A DNA stretch of 64,000 bases from Heliocidaris tuberculata (taxonomy: Eukaryota > Echinodermata > Echinoidea > Camarodonta > Echinometridae): NCBI GenBank assembly GCA_025618425.1, contig CM046848.1:30855584-30919583 (forward strand), written 5' to 3'. A program made the translations under genes and the position numbers. The notes under the pieces are model-generated. The model had not been told where the DNA came from and made no database searches. It saw only the letters and a list, made by a program, of their open reading frames with translations. Of this stretch, positions 52,000 through 63,800 are shown piece after piece (position 1 is the first letter of the stretch; every line of letters begins with the position of its first letter).

Positions 52000-52846
52000 C
52001 CCATCAATAATTTGAAATCAAATCAAAGCCTATGTATGCCATAGTACCCCGAAACATAACAGTCATTGATATAGGGATTCTGTTAGTTTTGTTTGGTAAG
52101 AATTGATTAATTGATAAATTGAGTAAGTGAAAATAATATTTATAAACTGTATTAGGCTTTTGTTTGCTATAATCCGAGTAGGTATTAATGTCATACCCAG
52201 TTGCAGCATACACTTTGAATGGTATGGCAATGTTCGATATAATTGTAATTATATTCTTCATTCAATGTAGAAGGGGAAGTTAGTTTCTATAGTAATCATT
52301 CTATGGCAATGAAAGGTGCTGTGGAGCTTTTGCAATTGAGGATTAAGTGGAAAGGAAAATGGCCTTGAAATAGTTTTTGATAGTCGTGCTACGTATTATA
52401 ATTATGTCTGAACATTTATTTAGTAGTTGCTTATCCAGAAAGCCATAATCAAGAGGGAAATGTACCAATGCTATCTTTTATGATGATAATATTTGTTTTG
52501 TTTTTTTTCATAGCAATTATGTCTGTCAAGCATAGGACTCATGCAGGGCACTCCAATATTATTACACGGCTTTTACTGCGCTTTATACATATAGCAATTT
52601 TAAGGAATAAATTCCTGTCAGAAACCCATGAACAGAATTTTACTGAATTGAGTTGAACTGACTCGGACTGGATTGAATTGAATTTATATGATTTTATTTG
52701 AACCTAATAGAATTGAATTGAATTGAAAAGGCATTTATTTAATAACCACATCGCAGCTCAAGAGCTGAATGACCAAAGACAAACTAAAAAAATACAATCA
52801 ACAGACATACATGCATGTACATTCATAAATAAATGTACAACAGTCC

Positions 52847-52901
<55 letters not shown>

Positions 52902-54710
52902 GGAGGGAGGGGGAGATAGTTGAATAAAGAGAGAAACAGATAGACAAAAAGACAGAGACAGAGAGAGTGAGAGAAATAAAGAGAGAGAGAGAAATAAAGA
53001 AAGAGAGGGGGGGGGGGGAGATAGATAGAGAGGGAGGATGAGATTTAAAAAAATCGAAATGACAATGAGAATGACTTTCATAGTTCTGACCCATATTTTC
53101 TGTCATTATCAATTATCAAGATTATAAATCTTGCACTTGTCTTGTATGGCATGTATTCCATCATATAGTAATTAATCCTTCTACCTCAACTCACTTATCA
53201 ATTCTTTCTTATCAATAATTCGCTTGTCATAATGATGCTTTATGAATTTAATATTATTAAACGACCCAATCGTGATTAAGTTATATAAGTTTCTGGACAT
53301 ATAATAAACAAGCTTTGCTTTTAAATATGTCCAACTGTTTTCACTATCACTAAATAGGTCAATATCTGTGCATCATATTTTTTACTTATTGATATTTGAT
53401 CATGTGCCCCTATCTATGGAAAAACATCATTGTTATATGTTATTGTTATTGTATTCATTTTATGTTATGCACTGCAGTATCATGTTAATATGAATGATTG
53501 AAAACAGTCAATCAAATCAAATCAAAAACCATAAAGATAATGCCCCGAATAATCATAGTCATTGATACCGGGATTCTGTCAGTATCGTTTGGTAGAAATT
53601 GATTGAACTGCGCATTAACTTTTACCTTCATAGCTCTGAACCATATTTTCTATCATATCAATATTATCAATATTATAAACTCTTCACTTGCCTTGCGTGT
53701 GATGCACTAAAGCTGTTTGTTTGCTAATCCAAGTAAGTATCAATTTTATATCCAGTTACAATATACAATGTAGTGGCAAATTTTGATGTAATTGTGATTA
53801 TATCCCTCATATGAATGGATAATGCCGATGCCGATGAAGAAAAATGTGCTATACTGTGACGTCATTCATAGTATAGTGCACTATACCATGAATGTCGTCA
53901 CAGATATACGATCGATTTTTTTTTTTTTTTTAGAGTGCTTTTTCATCGATAACTTGTGAAAAATGCTATTGGTATCGGCCTCATAGACTACTGTGTGAAC
54001 CGTGGTACATTTTTATAATTATTTTTTCAAGATTCGTTGGAGGGATATTAAACAAATAATATCATGCACTGTTTCGAGCCACTAGTTAAATTATGGATTC
54101 CTCGGTGACAGAAATAGCACCATTTTCTTCGTGCTACGCCCCTCAGAAAATAGTGCTATTCCTGCCTCCTTGAAATCCATAATTTCAACTAGAGCCTCTA
54201 AGTGCATGGAATATTTGTTTATTCTTCAGTCAATGTAGAGAGGGATATGATATCCTATTAATAATTCGATGGTACCACTTTGAAGTGAGGGTGAAGTGTT
54301 GTTATTTTGTTGTTATTTGTTGTTATATTTACTCCTATTTCGTCTCTTAATCACAAAAGGCCATGTCAGAGCATTAGCAGTCGCGTATCCAGAAAGCGAT
54401 AGACATAGGAAATCGGTAAATGTACCAAATGAATATAGAAGCACTGATATCAAAAAGTTTCTTTCCCTTTCATGATGACAATTATATCTGTCACGCAGGC
54501 TCTTGGCACTCCAGTCATTGCCAGTATTACGGCACTTTATAACAGATTTAAGGAATGAATTCCTGTCAGGTATCCATTTATTATTGATTTGAAGGGCCCG
54601 GTATTTATTGAAAACCATATCACAGCTCTAGAGCTGTTTACAATATACAAACTTATAATATAGTTAAAATATACATTCATATTTACACCTGTAGAGAAAG
54701 ATAGGAGAGA

Positions 54711-54758
<48 letters not shown>

Positions 54759-54770
54759 GGGGGGGGAAGG
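52000..54770 (+). repeat. Diverged tandem duplication of a 1.1-1.5 kb unit
   Basis: 52010-52260 (GTCATTGATATAGGGATTCT, TTTGTTTGCTATAATCCGAG) matches 53510-53815 (GTCATTGATACCGGGATTCT, TTTGTTTGCTAATCCAAG). 52725-52800 (GGCATTTATT ... CGCAGCTCAAGAGCTG) matches 54595-54650 (GGTATTTATT ... CACAGCTCTAGAGCTG). Both units then run into a (GA)nGn tract (52849-52904 and 54714-54766). 53070-53150 also matches 53625-53700. The second unit holds an extra hairpin-rich insertion at about 53815-54230. Confidence 0.7.
53815..54230. mobile_element. Hairpin-rich insertion in the second duplicate unit
   Basis: Contains a 45-base near-perfect hairpin at 53857-53901 (GTGACGTCATTCATAGTATAG ... its complement, given in part) and a second inverted pair at 54065-54125 / 54144-54206 (CACTAGTTAAATTATGGATT ... 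AATCCATAATTTCAACTAG). Absent from the first unit. Probably one or two small nonautonomous elements. Confidence 0.6.
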
Positions 54771-55092
54771 ATGGGGATAAGGGATAAATATCATATATCA
54801 TGTAAATGACAATACATTGCGAATAATTGCAAGACTGACGATGTAAAGTTATCGATATTTGCATTGTGACGCAATAATAGCTGAGGACATGTGCGCACAT
54901 CAAACTACCATCGTTATCAATGCCGTCGAGGTGCTGCTGCATGAATAGTAAACAAGTACCAACAATCTAGGATTTCAAAGTCGCTGAATTGAAATTGATA
55001 GAGGATAAGAGCTATAAAGATGGATTTTCATCAAATTGAAACAATGGTTTTGATGAGCAAAAATCACAGTGCTACAGAAAAGAACAACCAGG

Positions 55093-56950
55093 ATGAAAAA
55101 AAAGATATCTAGAACTTGCATAGATTGGAAGCTTTTTAAACATCTCATTTTGCTTATTTCTATCGTTGGAATTGGGATTTGGCTCCAAACACCGTCAGGT
55201 AAAATGAGAAATAACAAAAATATTTACATTTTTACTTTCCTTATAATCATCACCATCTCCATTAGCATCATCATCATCATCATCATCATCATTTTGATAT
55301 CATTTTAAATATTATTACTGTAACTGCTATCATTAGCATCATTATCATTATCATGATGGTGATGATGATGATGATGATTATCAGGAATATTCATATTTTT
55401 AGCAGTGTACAACTACTATTATACTAGAATTTATAATCAGTACGTTCATCATCATCATTATCATTAATTTATTTGTTATGAATATTATAGTAGCAGTTGT
55501 AATGAATCAGCAGAAAAGAAGATGATGATGATACTATATTTAAGGAAAATTAAATTAGAAAATTAGGGGGAAAAAAACAAACAACAACAACAACAACTAT
55601 GAAGTACATAAAAGCCTACACTCTTAAAAAAGTTGGGCAAAAAAAATGCCCAATTTTTAACCAACACTGGGCAACATACTGTCCACACAACTTTTGGTTA
55701 AAATTTGCCCAACTGATGTTGGGCAATCCATTTACTATGTTGTTGGGCAAATTAAATTGCCCATCAGTTGGTGACCCATTAGATTTTACCCAACTCTACA
55801 ATTGCCCAACTGTTGGTTATATTCTCAGTTGGGTAATTATTGCCCAACCAATCTTACCCAATAGGATTGCCCAACCCTCTATTTGTTCAGCTGTTTGGTA
55901 ACAAATATCATGTGGTTGGGCAAATTCAGCTGCCCAATTTATTGTTTCCTTTTTCCTCCAACCTAGGTAAAAAAAAAATGAAATCTGCTTGTTACGTCCT
56001 TCTGGGTCTTAACCTAATCAATCCTAATCCTAACCTATCCTATTTTAAGCTATCCTATCCTATATCTTAACCTATCCTATCCTAGTCCTATCCTATCCAA
56101 TTAGTGCAAACTAGTGCAAGCTCTTATATACCCCTTATATTTTTTTACGCATTCGGTGACAGTTAGTAAATCGGGCCACCCCAAACCATACGCTACTAAA
56201 AATTCATGAATATTCATATAAGTGTTTTCCCCAATATTGGGTAAAAATATTTACCACAAGTTGGGCAAAAGCGAATTTCTAACCAACCATCAGTTACCCA
56301 ACAAAATTTACCCAACTGGCAAAGGAAATGTGACAAAATTACACAACTACAGGGCAACAAGTACCCAACCCATAATTACCAAATACTGTTGGTAAATATA
56401 TGCCCAATATTTAGGTAAAAAGTATTGACCAATATTGGTTACACCACTCGAGTGTCCAGTTGGTTAATAATAGCCCAGAATTGGGAATATTTTTAACCAA
56501 CCAGCAGTTACCCAACTAAATTTACCCAACATTTTAAGAGTGTACACACACACGGAAATAATAAAGAACAAGAAGTGAGCACAATACGGGGAGGGGTTTG
56601 GGGCTGACCCCTCCTCCTCCCCCGAGAATTTTAAAGCTACCAATATCAGAGCAAGTATTCCGGTTTTAATTTTCGTATATTTCACAGACGAATCAGATGG
56701 TAAACGCAACTATGATGAAGTTCTCTGGGATTTCTGCGGCTACGATCCAGTCGCAGAAACACCTCGTGATTCCATGTTCCCCGTCTACCATCCCGAGAGC
56801 TCGACGGTGCCCCGAGGGGAGGCACGTAGGACACGGTTCAGGGAGAGGTTTAGTTTTTTGTGGAGCGAAGTGATTGGGGCACCTGAATCTTATCTCTGTC
56901 TCATTACATCCTATACTACCTGTAAACTAGGCAGACTTACTATTAAATGA
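55093..56950 (+). CDS. Possible small type II membrane protein, two exons, 122 aa
   Basis: Exon 1 (55093-55198) encodes MKKKISRTCIDWKLFKHLIL and then LISIVGIGIWLQTPS. This is a basic N-terminus plus a hydrophobic anchor and no obvious cleavage site, the pattern of Golgi type II enzymes. Its donor CAG|GTAAAA leaves phase 1. Exon 2 (56688-56950) follows a TTTCACAG acceptor in the matching phase. It encodes DESDGKRNYDEVLWDFCGYD and on to a TGA at 56948, with ordinary composition and a few Cys. AATAAA lies 240 bases after the stop. No family recognised. At 122 aa it is too short for a glycosyl- or sulfotransferase, so it may be a truncated relative or the start of a longer gene with an internal donor in exon 2. 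Confidence 0.45.
55619..56542. mobile_element. Element with CACTCTTAAAA ends and TTGGGCAA repeats, TA duplication
   Basis: CACTCTTAAAAAAGTTGGGC on the left is mirrored by ACCCAACATTTTAAGAGTG on the right, with TA on both sides. The interior is built from many short inverted and direct copies of TTGGGCAA / TTGCCCAA, plus a (CTATC)n-like block at 56025-56100. Nonautonomous. It lies in the intron of the type II protein model. Confidence 0.85.
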
Positions 56951-57190
56951 GGTATACCTTTACTTTTCTTACTTTTCTTACTTTCTATTTTTCTATGGAA
57001 AGGGGAGGGGGGGGGTATATAGTTGAACGCCTATTTATATGATTTATGTGTATATAATTTCATTTTTAGTGAGATTCTCTATCGTATTCAAGTTATGTTG
57101 CCCTGCATGTAAATAATGACTTCGTGACCTGGGCGTATTCTTTTTTGTTCAATGCACATGCCTATGTTCCTTTGTTTGATATGAATGTTG

Positions 57191-57196
57191 AATAAA
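57191..57196 (+). promoter_or_regulatory. Candidate polyadenylation signal AATAAA
   Basis: TTGAATAAAGTGATGAA lies downstream of the 56950 stop and would close a 3' UTR of about 260 bases. Confidence 0.4.
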
Positions 57197-57365
57197 GTGA
57201 TGAATTTTTTAAAAATCCTATAATTCGGGGCGCAGGTCATGAAGAAAATATATTAGAGGAATTCAGCAAGTACGGAAAGGGGACCGAAATGACCCCCCCC
57301 CCCCCATGTGTTGACCCTTTAATTATATGCCAAGGAGTTACTCCTTGAATATGCTTAGTGCACAA

Positions 57366-58025
57366 TTTCCTTATGTAGCTGTCACACCTTGGCGTTTTAG
57401 CCAGCGTATGCCGACGTATGAAAATTTAAGTTATGGGTAAGTTTTGTATAAGTTAAGAGCACGCTGGTTATACGTCGTAGTTCGGCGAGGTTGTCACAAA
57501 ATTTTGTGCATGCACAACAATTTTCGACGTATGCCAGCGTATGGCTCATACGTCCCCCATACGCGGGCCATAAGTTGTAGGTAAGTTATGCGATCGTTGA
57601 CACACGTTGACACAAGTTACTTGTAAGTTACTCATAAAGTCGAAATATGTCAAGATAATGTCTAGCGTACCCAAAACTTATGAGTAACGTGCTTTGAACC
57701 TATTTGTAACTTATATCGAACGTATCTCAAACGCATATTGACGTACATGTATGTACGTATATAACGTGTTCCGGACGAAGTTTTTTTTTCATTCTTGGGC
57801 GTATACACAGCTTATTCATAACGAGTTTGGCGTATACATAACGCATTAGTAACTTATTCAGAACGTCTCGATAACTTATAGATAACTTATACCAACGAAT
57901 GCTTAGCGTGTTTCCGACGTTCACAACTTACGCCCAACGATAGTCTAACTTATGCATAGCGCGCGGCAGCGTATCGCTGACGATTACGTGTCGTAAACCT
58001 ATAAACAGGCTGCCGTTCGACGATT
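57366..58025. repeat. Degenerate repeat of ACTTATG / AACG words
   Basis: The words AACTTAT, GCGTAT, ACGTATG and AACGTATTC, with their reverse complements, recur dozens of times without a fixed period. There is no gene. It may be the subterminal repeat region of a DNA transposon. Confidence 0.5.
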
Positions 58026-58934
58026 TGAGAGCATTAAATTGTATTATTTTATATGATTAAAGTATGTCTGCGCAAGAAAAATAACGAAAACAAATTTTGT
58101 TGGTGATAATAGTCAAAACCAACGAACGTAGAGGGCGTCAACACTTTGCAGTGTTGCTATTAGGAAGGTTCACTTCGCTAAATTTCTGTGACCATCGTTT
58201 TCTCTCAGAGAGGTTTTTCGGTAGATTGTAGATTTGATTTTTTTTTCAATTATTACTTTCAGAAACTTTTGAATTAAAATTTTAAAACCAGACGTTATGT
58301 TTAATAATATTTTTATACGATTTTTATAATTTTCAGGAGAAAAAAGATTAAAATAGTGATAAATTTATAATTTTACTTTACGATACAATAATATGTATTT
58401 GTGAGGTTGCTAACGCTCTTCTGCTCTATTTCGCTGCTACTATACTACGTACGTGTACCGTACACTGGTAGAGGTCAGTGGTACCGTACCGTATAGAGCT
58501 AGCTGATAGTACTAGTACAGATTTCACTGCACTCGCACTCTCGATCGCATCCGACCTCCTAAGGCTAGCTGAGTCAGAGCTCGATGATGGATCAATCAAT
58601 TCAAGGTTTGATTTTAGTTATAAATTTAGATTAACTTATTTGAAATGATGATGAAACAAATTTGGCAATCCAGGGTAATAGGGACCCGCATGTAACGTTA
58701 AATTTAAAAAAAATTGTTCGGATGCTGGATGGAGCGATATGATGGAAGGGGGATCAGATTCGGATGACCGGACACTTAACAAAAATGAAGCCTTCTTTTT
58801 TGTATTTAGATTCAACTTAAACCATGCATTGAATTTGTGATAATCATCATCTATATATTTTTCTATAAATAATATCGTCTAAGTTAGATCAAACACTTGT
58901 ATTAAAAAAATTAAGAAATAGGTCTAGGCCTAAT
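58026..58934. other. No gene seen
   Basis: 58430-58610 has less AT-rich, promoter-like composition with many GTACG words, but I recognise no TATA box, initiator or coding exon. The rest is AT-rich. Confidence 0.35.
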
Positions 58935-59905
58935 GCCACTCACACTTTTGCGAGGTTATTGGAGATAACCTCGCACTCTGTACCTTCATACTGTGAGCAA
59001 TTGCCTCCCATATAGGCAAGTATGTGATATCTTGCCCATATGACTTGTGTGCAGGAGGGGAGCAAGATCATTGACCAAAAACAGCCTGAAAATTTCACTC
59101 GATCCAGATGATAAATATCCTATCGAAGGATCAGGCATGAAATTATCATTCTAAAATGTAGAAAAAAGTATTTTCTCAAAATTTTGCCGATTATATTGCA
59201 GGGCTGCCAACTCTCACGCATTGAGCGTGAGACTCACGCATTGCACCCAATTCTGACTGTCTCACTCTGATAAACGAATTCTCACGCTGAACCCCCAAAA
59301 CAGAAAGTTATACTGCGTGTATGTATACATGTACGTGTGACGACTATGATGAGTGTAACTATGGCCAGACTGACATGGCTTTGGCGCGGCAGCCCGCCCG
59401 GGCCGCGTGGCCCAGCAGAGTTTGTCGTCGATCGTACACCAACGTAATAGCCAGCACATCCCTCTACGGCCGGACAGCAGGATCTTTCATTTAAGTTTAA
59501 CTCTTGAAATTCGTATAAAAAATCATGCAGTAAAAAATCTGGAACTTTGTAATTTTGGCATTTGTGGCATTAACAACAATGTAACCTATTTATTACTTAT
59601 TCAATTCAATTTAGTAAATTAATGCTGCTTTGGCTATGACTATGTATGTGTTAAAATCATGGCTAACGTATGCACCAGATTGAACCATTTGAAATGTAAA
59701 ATTGTCAAAGCTCCCTACCGTGGAAGGGGGGACACCCCCCCCCCCTTCCACACCTTCTCCCCTCGGTCGCTTCGCTCCCTCGCAATGTCTCACTCTAAAC
59801 TCTCCCTCAAGGTTGGCAGCCCTGATATTGGTGTTTTTACTTCTTCAGCTTAGAGGTCGTGACAGGCCGAAATTGACACAGCCCCATATAGTGATGGTCC
59901 CGTGA
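58935..59905 (+). repeat. Interspersed repeat, copy interrupted by a hAT-like element
   Basis: 58935-59190 and 59825-59905 together align with the reverse complement of 3840-4188. The break at 59198 is exactly where the hAT-like element begins, so the two halves were once continuous. Confidence 0.8.
59199..59824. mobile_element. hAT-like element (CAGGGCTGCCAAC ends)
   Basis: The ends CAGGGCTGCCAAC and GTTGGCAGCCCTG are perfect inverted repeats. ATATTG is repeated at both junctions (59193-59198 and 59825-59830), consistent with a short or imperfect target duplication. The subterminal words CTCACGCATTGAGCGTGAG form a hairpin. No transposase frame. Confidence 0.85.
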
Positions 59906-60263
59906 GTGGTCTAATGCTTGTAACTTTTTCAAACACTGTCAAAATGCTGTTCGTCTGGATGGATGGATACACAACTCGTCCGACAGTCCGGCCACCATTC
60001 ATTGACCAAGTACACAGGATAAGTGCCGGCCACACAACAACTGCCTGGGTACAGGCCTCTTATTGGGGTAGGGTCGGCTCTCTTAAATGAGAGAGCCGAC
60101 ATTAAGAGGTTAACAACGAATGGGAGACAGAAAATTTGGTTTACTGCCCATCACTTATACATGTACAAACTTATCTGAAGATAACCTTGTACTCCAGACT
60201 TGCTTTTACGGGTGAATAGGCTTCAATAGCTTTTGTGTGTATCAGCAAGCGTTTTTCCAGTCT
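59906..60263. other. No gene seen
   Basis: GCCGACATT / TCTCTCATTTAAGAGAGCC words around 60075 form a short hairpin. No gene recognised. Confidence 0.4.
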
Positions 60264-60895
60264 AGATCATTCATACATGAGAGGAAAATAATTATTTAAA
60301 ATTTCACTTTCTATTTTGATTCCCCAAATTTGTGGCAAATTTAAGAAAATTAAATCTTGCTTAGAGCAACTTTGTTGTCTGTTTTTGACTGCTGCAACAG
60401 TGAATGTTGGACACAGTCTCACATAGGCAAGGACCTATGAGTGACTGCCCATTAATGCTGCCTGGGTACTCATACTAATACGCCACTCATACTAGGGCCA
60501 AACTTATGCGGGACTGTAGCGAACATTCACTGTTGAGCAGTCAAAGCGAGATTTAATTTTCTTAAATTTGCGAGATTACCTGTTTCAGGGAATGTTCAAC
60601 TCCTAGTTTGCCACAAATTTGGGGATTCAGAGTTGAAAGTGAAATTTTTAAAATTATTTTCCTCTTGTGTATGAATGATCTAGCGGTCCTCGAAAGTGTT
60701 AAACCTGCCGTGCCAAACAGATCTCCAAAGAGCACTACAGATGCCAAGTTAGACACTACTAAAACACCATCTAGTAGAGGTACTAAGGAGACCACTCATA
60801 GACCCTTGCCTATGTGAAACTGTGTCCAACATTCACGTTGCAGCAGTCAAAAACAGACAACAAAATTGCTCTAAGCAAGACTTAATTTTCTTAAT
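60264..60895. repeat. Rearranged inverted repeats next to the LINE 3' end
   Basis: 60264-60355 (GATCATTCATACATGAGAGG ... CCCAAATTTGTGGCAAA) is inverted at 60595-60682. 60350-60445 (CTTGCTTAGAGCAACTTTG ... GTTGGACACAGT) is inverted at 60785-60893. Thus one original segment is present in pieces on both sides of a 100-240 bp middle. This is either a foldback element with shuffled arms or nested copies. Confidence 0.7.
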
Positions 60896-60896
60896 T

Positions 60897-63800
60897 CCCC
60901 CCCCCCCTTCCACAGGGTTCTTTATTTACAAAAAACAAATTCAACAGATACAAATAATCATATACTTTCGTATTCAGGATCGTACAACAGAATGAGTAAA
61001 CAATGGCATAACAATGAACATCACGGCCCAAACTTAAGGGCAGAGAAAAAATAAAGATTTCTTTTTTTCAATACATATGATATAAAACAATACATAGTAA
61101 ATTGATCATTTTCATGTTGTCACGCTGCCAACACTCTCAAAACATTTTCTGAATAGAAACCATTTCTTCAGTAATTTCTTTCTTTGAGATTCGTTTGATA
61201 AATGTATTTTTCCATTTCGTAATAACATTTTACAGCTAATATAATTTTCTCAAATGAAGGTAATTGATTTTGTAATTTGGCATGAAATATTTCTCGTCGT
61301 ACAACCATCAGTATACAGTTTAGTGCATTGTTATTGATACCGCAAAATCCAAACAACTTATTTTGATTTGTAAGTATAACCTTTTCCCCAGTATTATGAA
61401 GTACCCAGTACTCAAATTTAGACCATATTACATTCGTGTACTGACAAGAGCAAAACACGTGTATAATGGTTTCTTCACTGTTATTACAAAAGGTGCATTT
61501 TTTATCAGTTACCACACCAAATTTCAACAATGCATCTCTCATATATAATATTCTGTTTAAAATCTTGATTTGGAACCATCTCATATTGGTATCTATTGAT
61601 TGAAAAGGAATTAAACAATATGACCCCCATCGTTCATCCTGAATATCTAAGATTTTTTTCCACTTTATAAGACTTTTACATTCTTTGACTTTGTATTTTA
61701 AGAAAGACTGATAAATATGGGAACAACCAGATTTTGTTTTCACTATAAGGTGCAATGCTTCAGGAATTATAGGTTCTATGGCCTTTGGAATTACACGTGT
61801 ACTCTTTTCAAAACCTGACCGAACAGCATTACATAGACCATAGTACTGGAGAAAGTTTGTTTGTATGTCAAACCGACGTTGAAAATCAAAATATGAAAGA
61901 AAAGATCCGTCTTGTTCTAAAATGTCATTCACAAAACGTATTCCCTTTACACTCCAGGACCTAAAGTATATTACTCTACCATTCATTTTTATTTGGGGGT
62001 TATTCCAAAGAGGTTGACATGCAATATTTTCGATAAAAAGTTCCACCAGGTCTGACCATGCTAAAAGAACCTCTTTCCAAAATGGATTTGGTGTCAAGTC
62101 TGCCAAGTTTTTGTAGTAAATAGATCCCGTATACAAATGAAAAGAATAATTTTGAGGCAAGAACGAATAAAACATATGGAAAGTGCAATTTTTTACCTGA
62201 GAATCACTTACAAATCTTCTAATCCACGATATCTTTAGAGATTTGGCATGAATAAAAATATTAATCATTTTAACTCCGCCTTCAGAGTATAGTTGACACA
62301 TTTGTTCTCTACTTATCTTATCAGGTTTGTTACCCCAGATAAACGCCTAAAAAGAACGGTTTATATCTATCATAATTTGAGAATTAGGTTCTGGAAGTGA
62401 TAATAACAAATAATTTAGTTTTGGTACCAACAAACTTTTAACTACAGTTATCCTCCCTAAGACAGTTAAGGTTCTTTTTGACCATGACATAATTTGGCGT
62501 TTTATTTCTTTAATTTTTTTACAATAATTATGATTGACCATTTCTAACAAGTTAACCGAAAAGTCTATTCCTAAGTATCTCGAGTAACCTTCGGATACCC
62601 AATTTAGTTTGTGTTCTGGCATTAATTGTTTCTTACAGGCCCTATTTTTTCCGATCCATATCACTTGAGTTTTCGTAATGTTTATCTTAAGGTTTGACAT
62701 TTTTTCAAAATCATCTAGAATACTTAGTGCACAGTGTAACTCTTCCTTTGTACCATTAAGTGTCAAAAGAATGTCATCTGCGTATTGTAGGAGTTTACTT
62801 GTTTTTCCATTTAAATACAAACCAGATATAGAATTGGAGCGCCTAATCAAAATTCCTAGTATTTCGCTAACAAGTAAAAAAAGGTAGGGCGATAAAGGGT
62901 CTCCTTGACGACACCCTCGTCCTATAACAAATCTCTCTGTACAAAATCCATTTACTGTAACACTAGAAGACGCATTTTCATAAAATAAATGAATCCATTT
63001 TTTCAATGATGGCCCGAAGCGAAAGAAATCAAGAACATTAAAGAGAAACTTATGCGATACAGAATCAAATGCCTTTTCGAAATCAATAATCAACAACATG
63101 CCTGGTATATCTCTAAGTTCTGTGTACAGTAGCGTATCGTAAAGTAAACGAATATTTTCCCCAATAAAACGCCCTTTTAAGAATCCCTTTTGATTCTCGT
63201 GTATTAAATAGGGCAGCACATGCTTCAGTCGATTTGATATACATCCAGATGCTATTTTGTATATAACATTTAACAGTGAAATAGGACTCCAATTCTTTAG
63301 TAAATGTCGAGGTTTGTTCCCTTTAGGTATCAGTGTGATTATACCTATTTTTTGTGACTGCGACAGTTCTCCTGTGAAGTAAGCGTAGTTCAAAGATTTG
63401 ATAATGAATGTTTTAAGATATTGCCAAAATAATCGATAAAATTCAACAGTGAAACCATCTTGCCCTGGGGATTTGTTAGTCTTCATACTTTTGAGCATTT
63501 GATAAACCTCCTCTTCTCTCAAAGGACCTTCCAATATTGTGGACATTTCCGGAGTTAACTTAGGAATATCTGAGTGGTTTAATAATGTATCAAGATTTAC
63601 GTCTTCAGTTTCTTTACTCGCATACAAATTTGGGTAAAACCTAAATATTTCTTTTAATACACAATCCTGTCCACTAATAACATCTCCATTCTCTGTTGAC
63701 AATTGACGTATTTCTTTATTTACTTTATTCTGTTTTTCTAAGTTTAAAAAGAATTTTGATGGCTTTTCTCCAAGCTCCATCCACTTGATTCTTGATCTCA

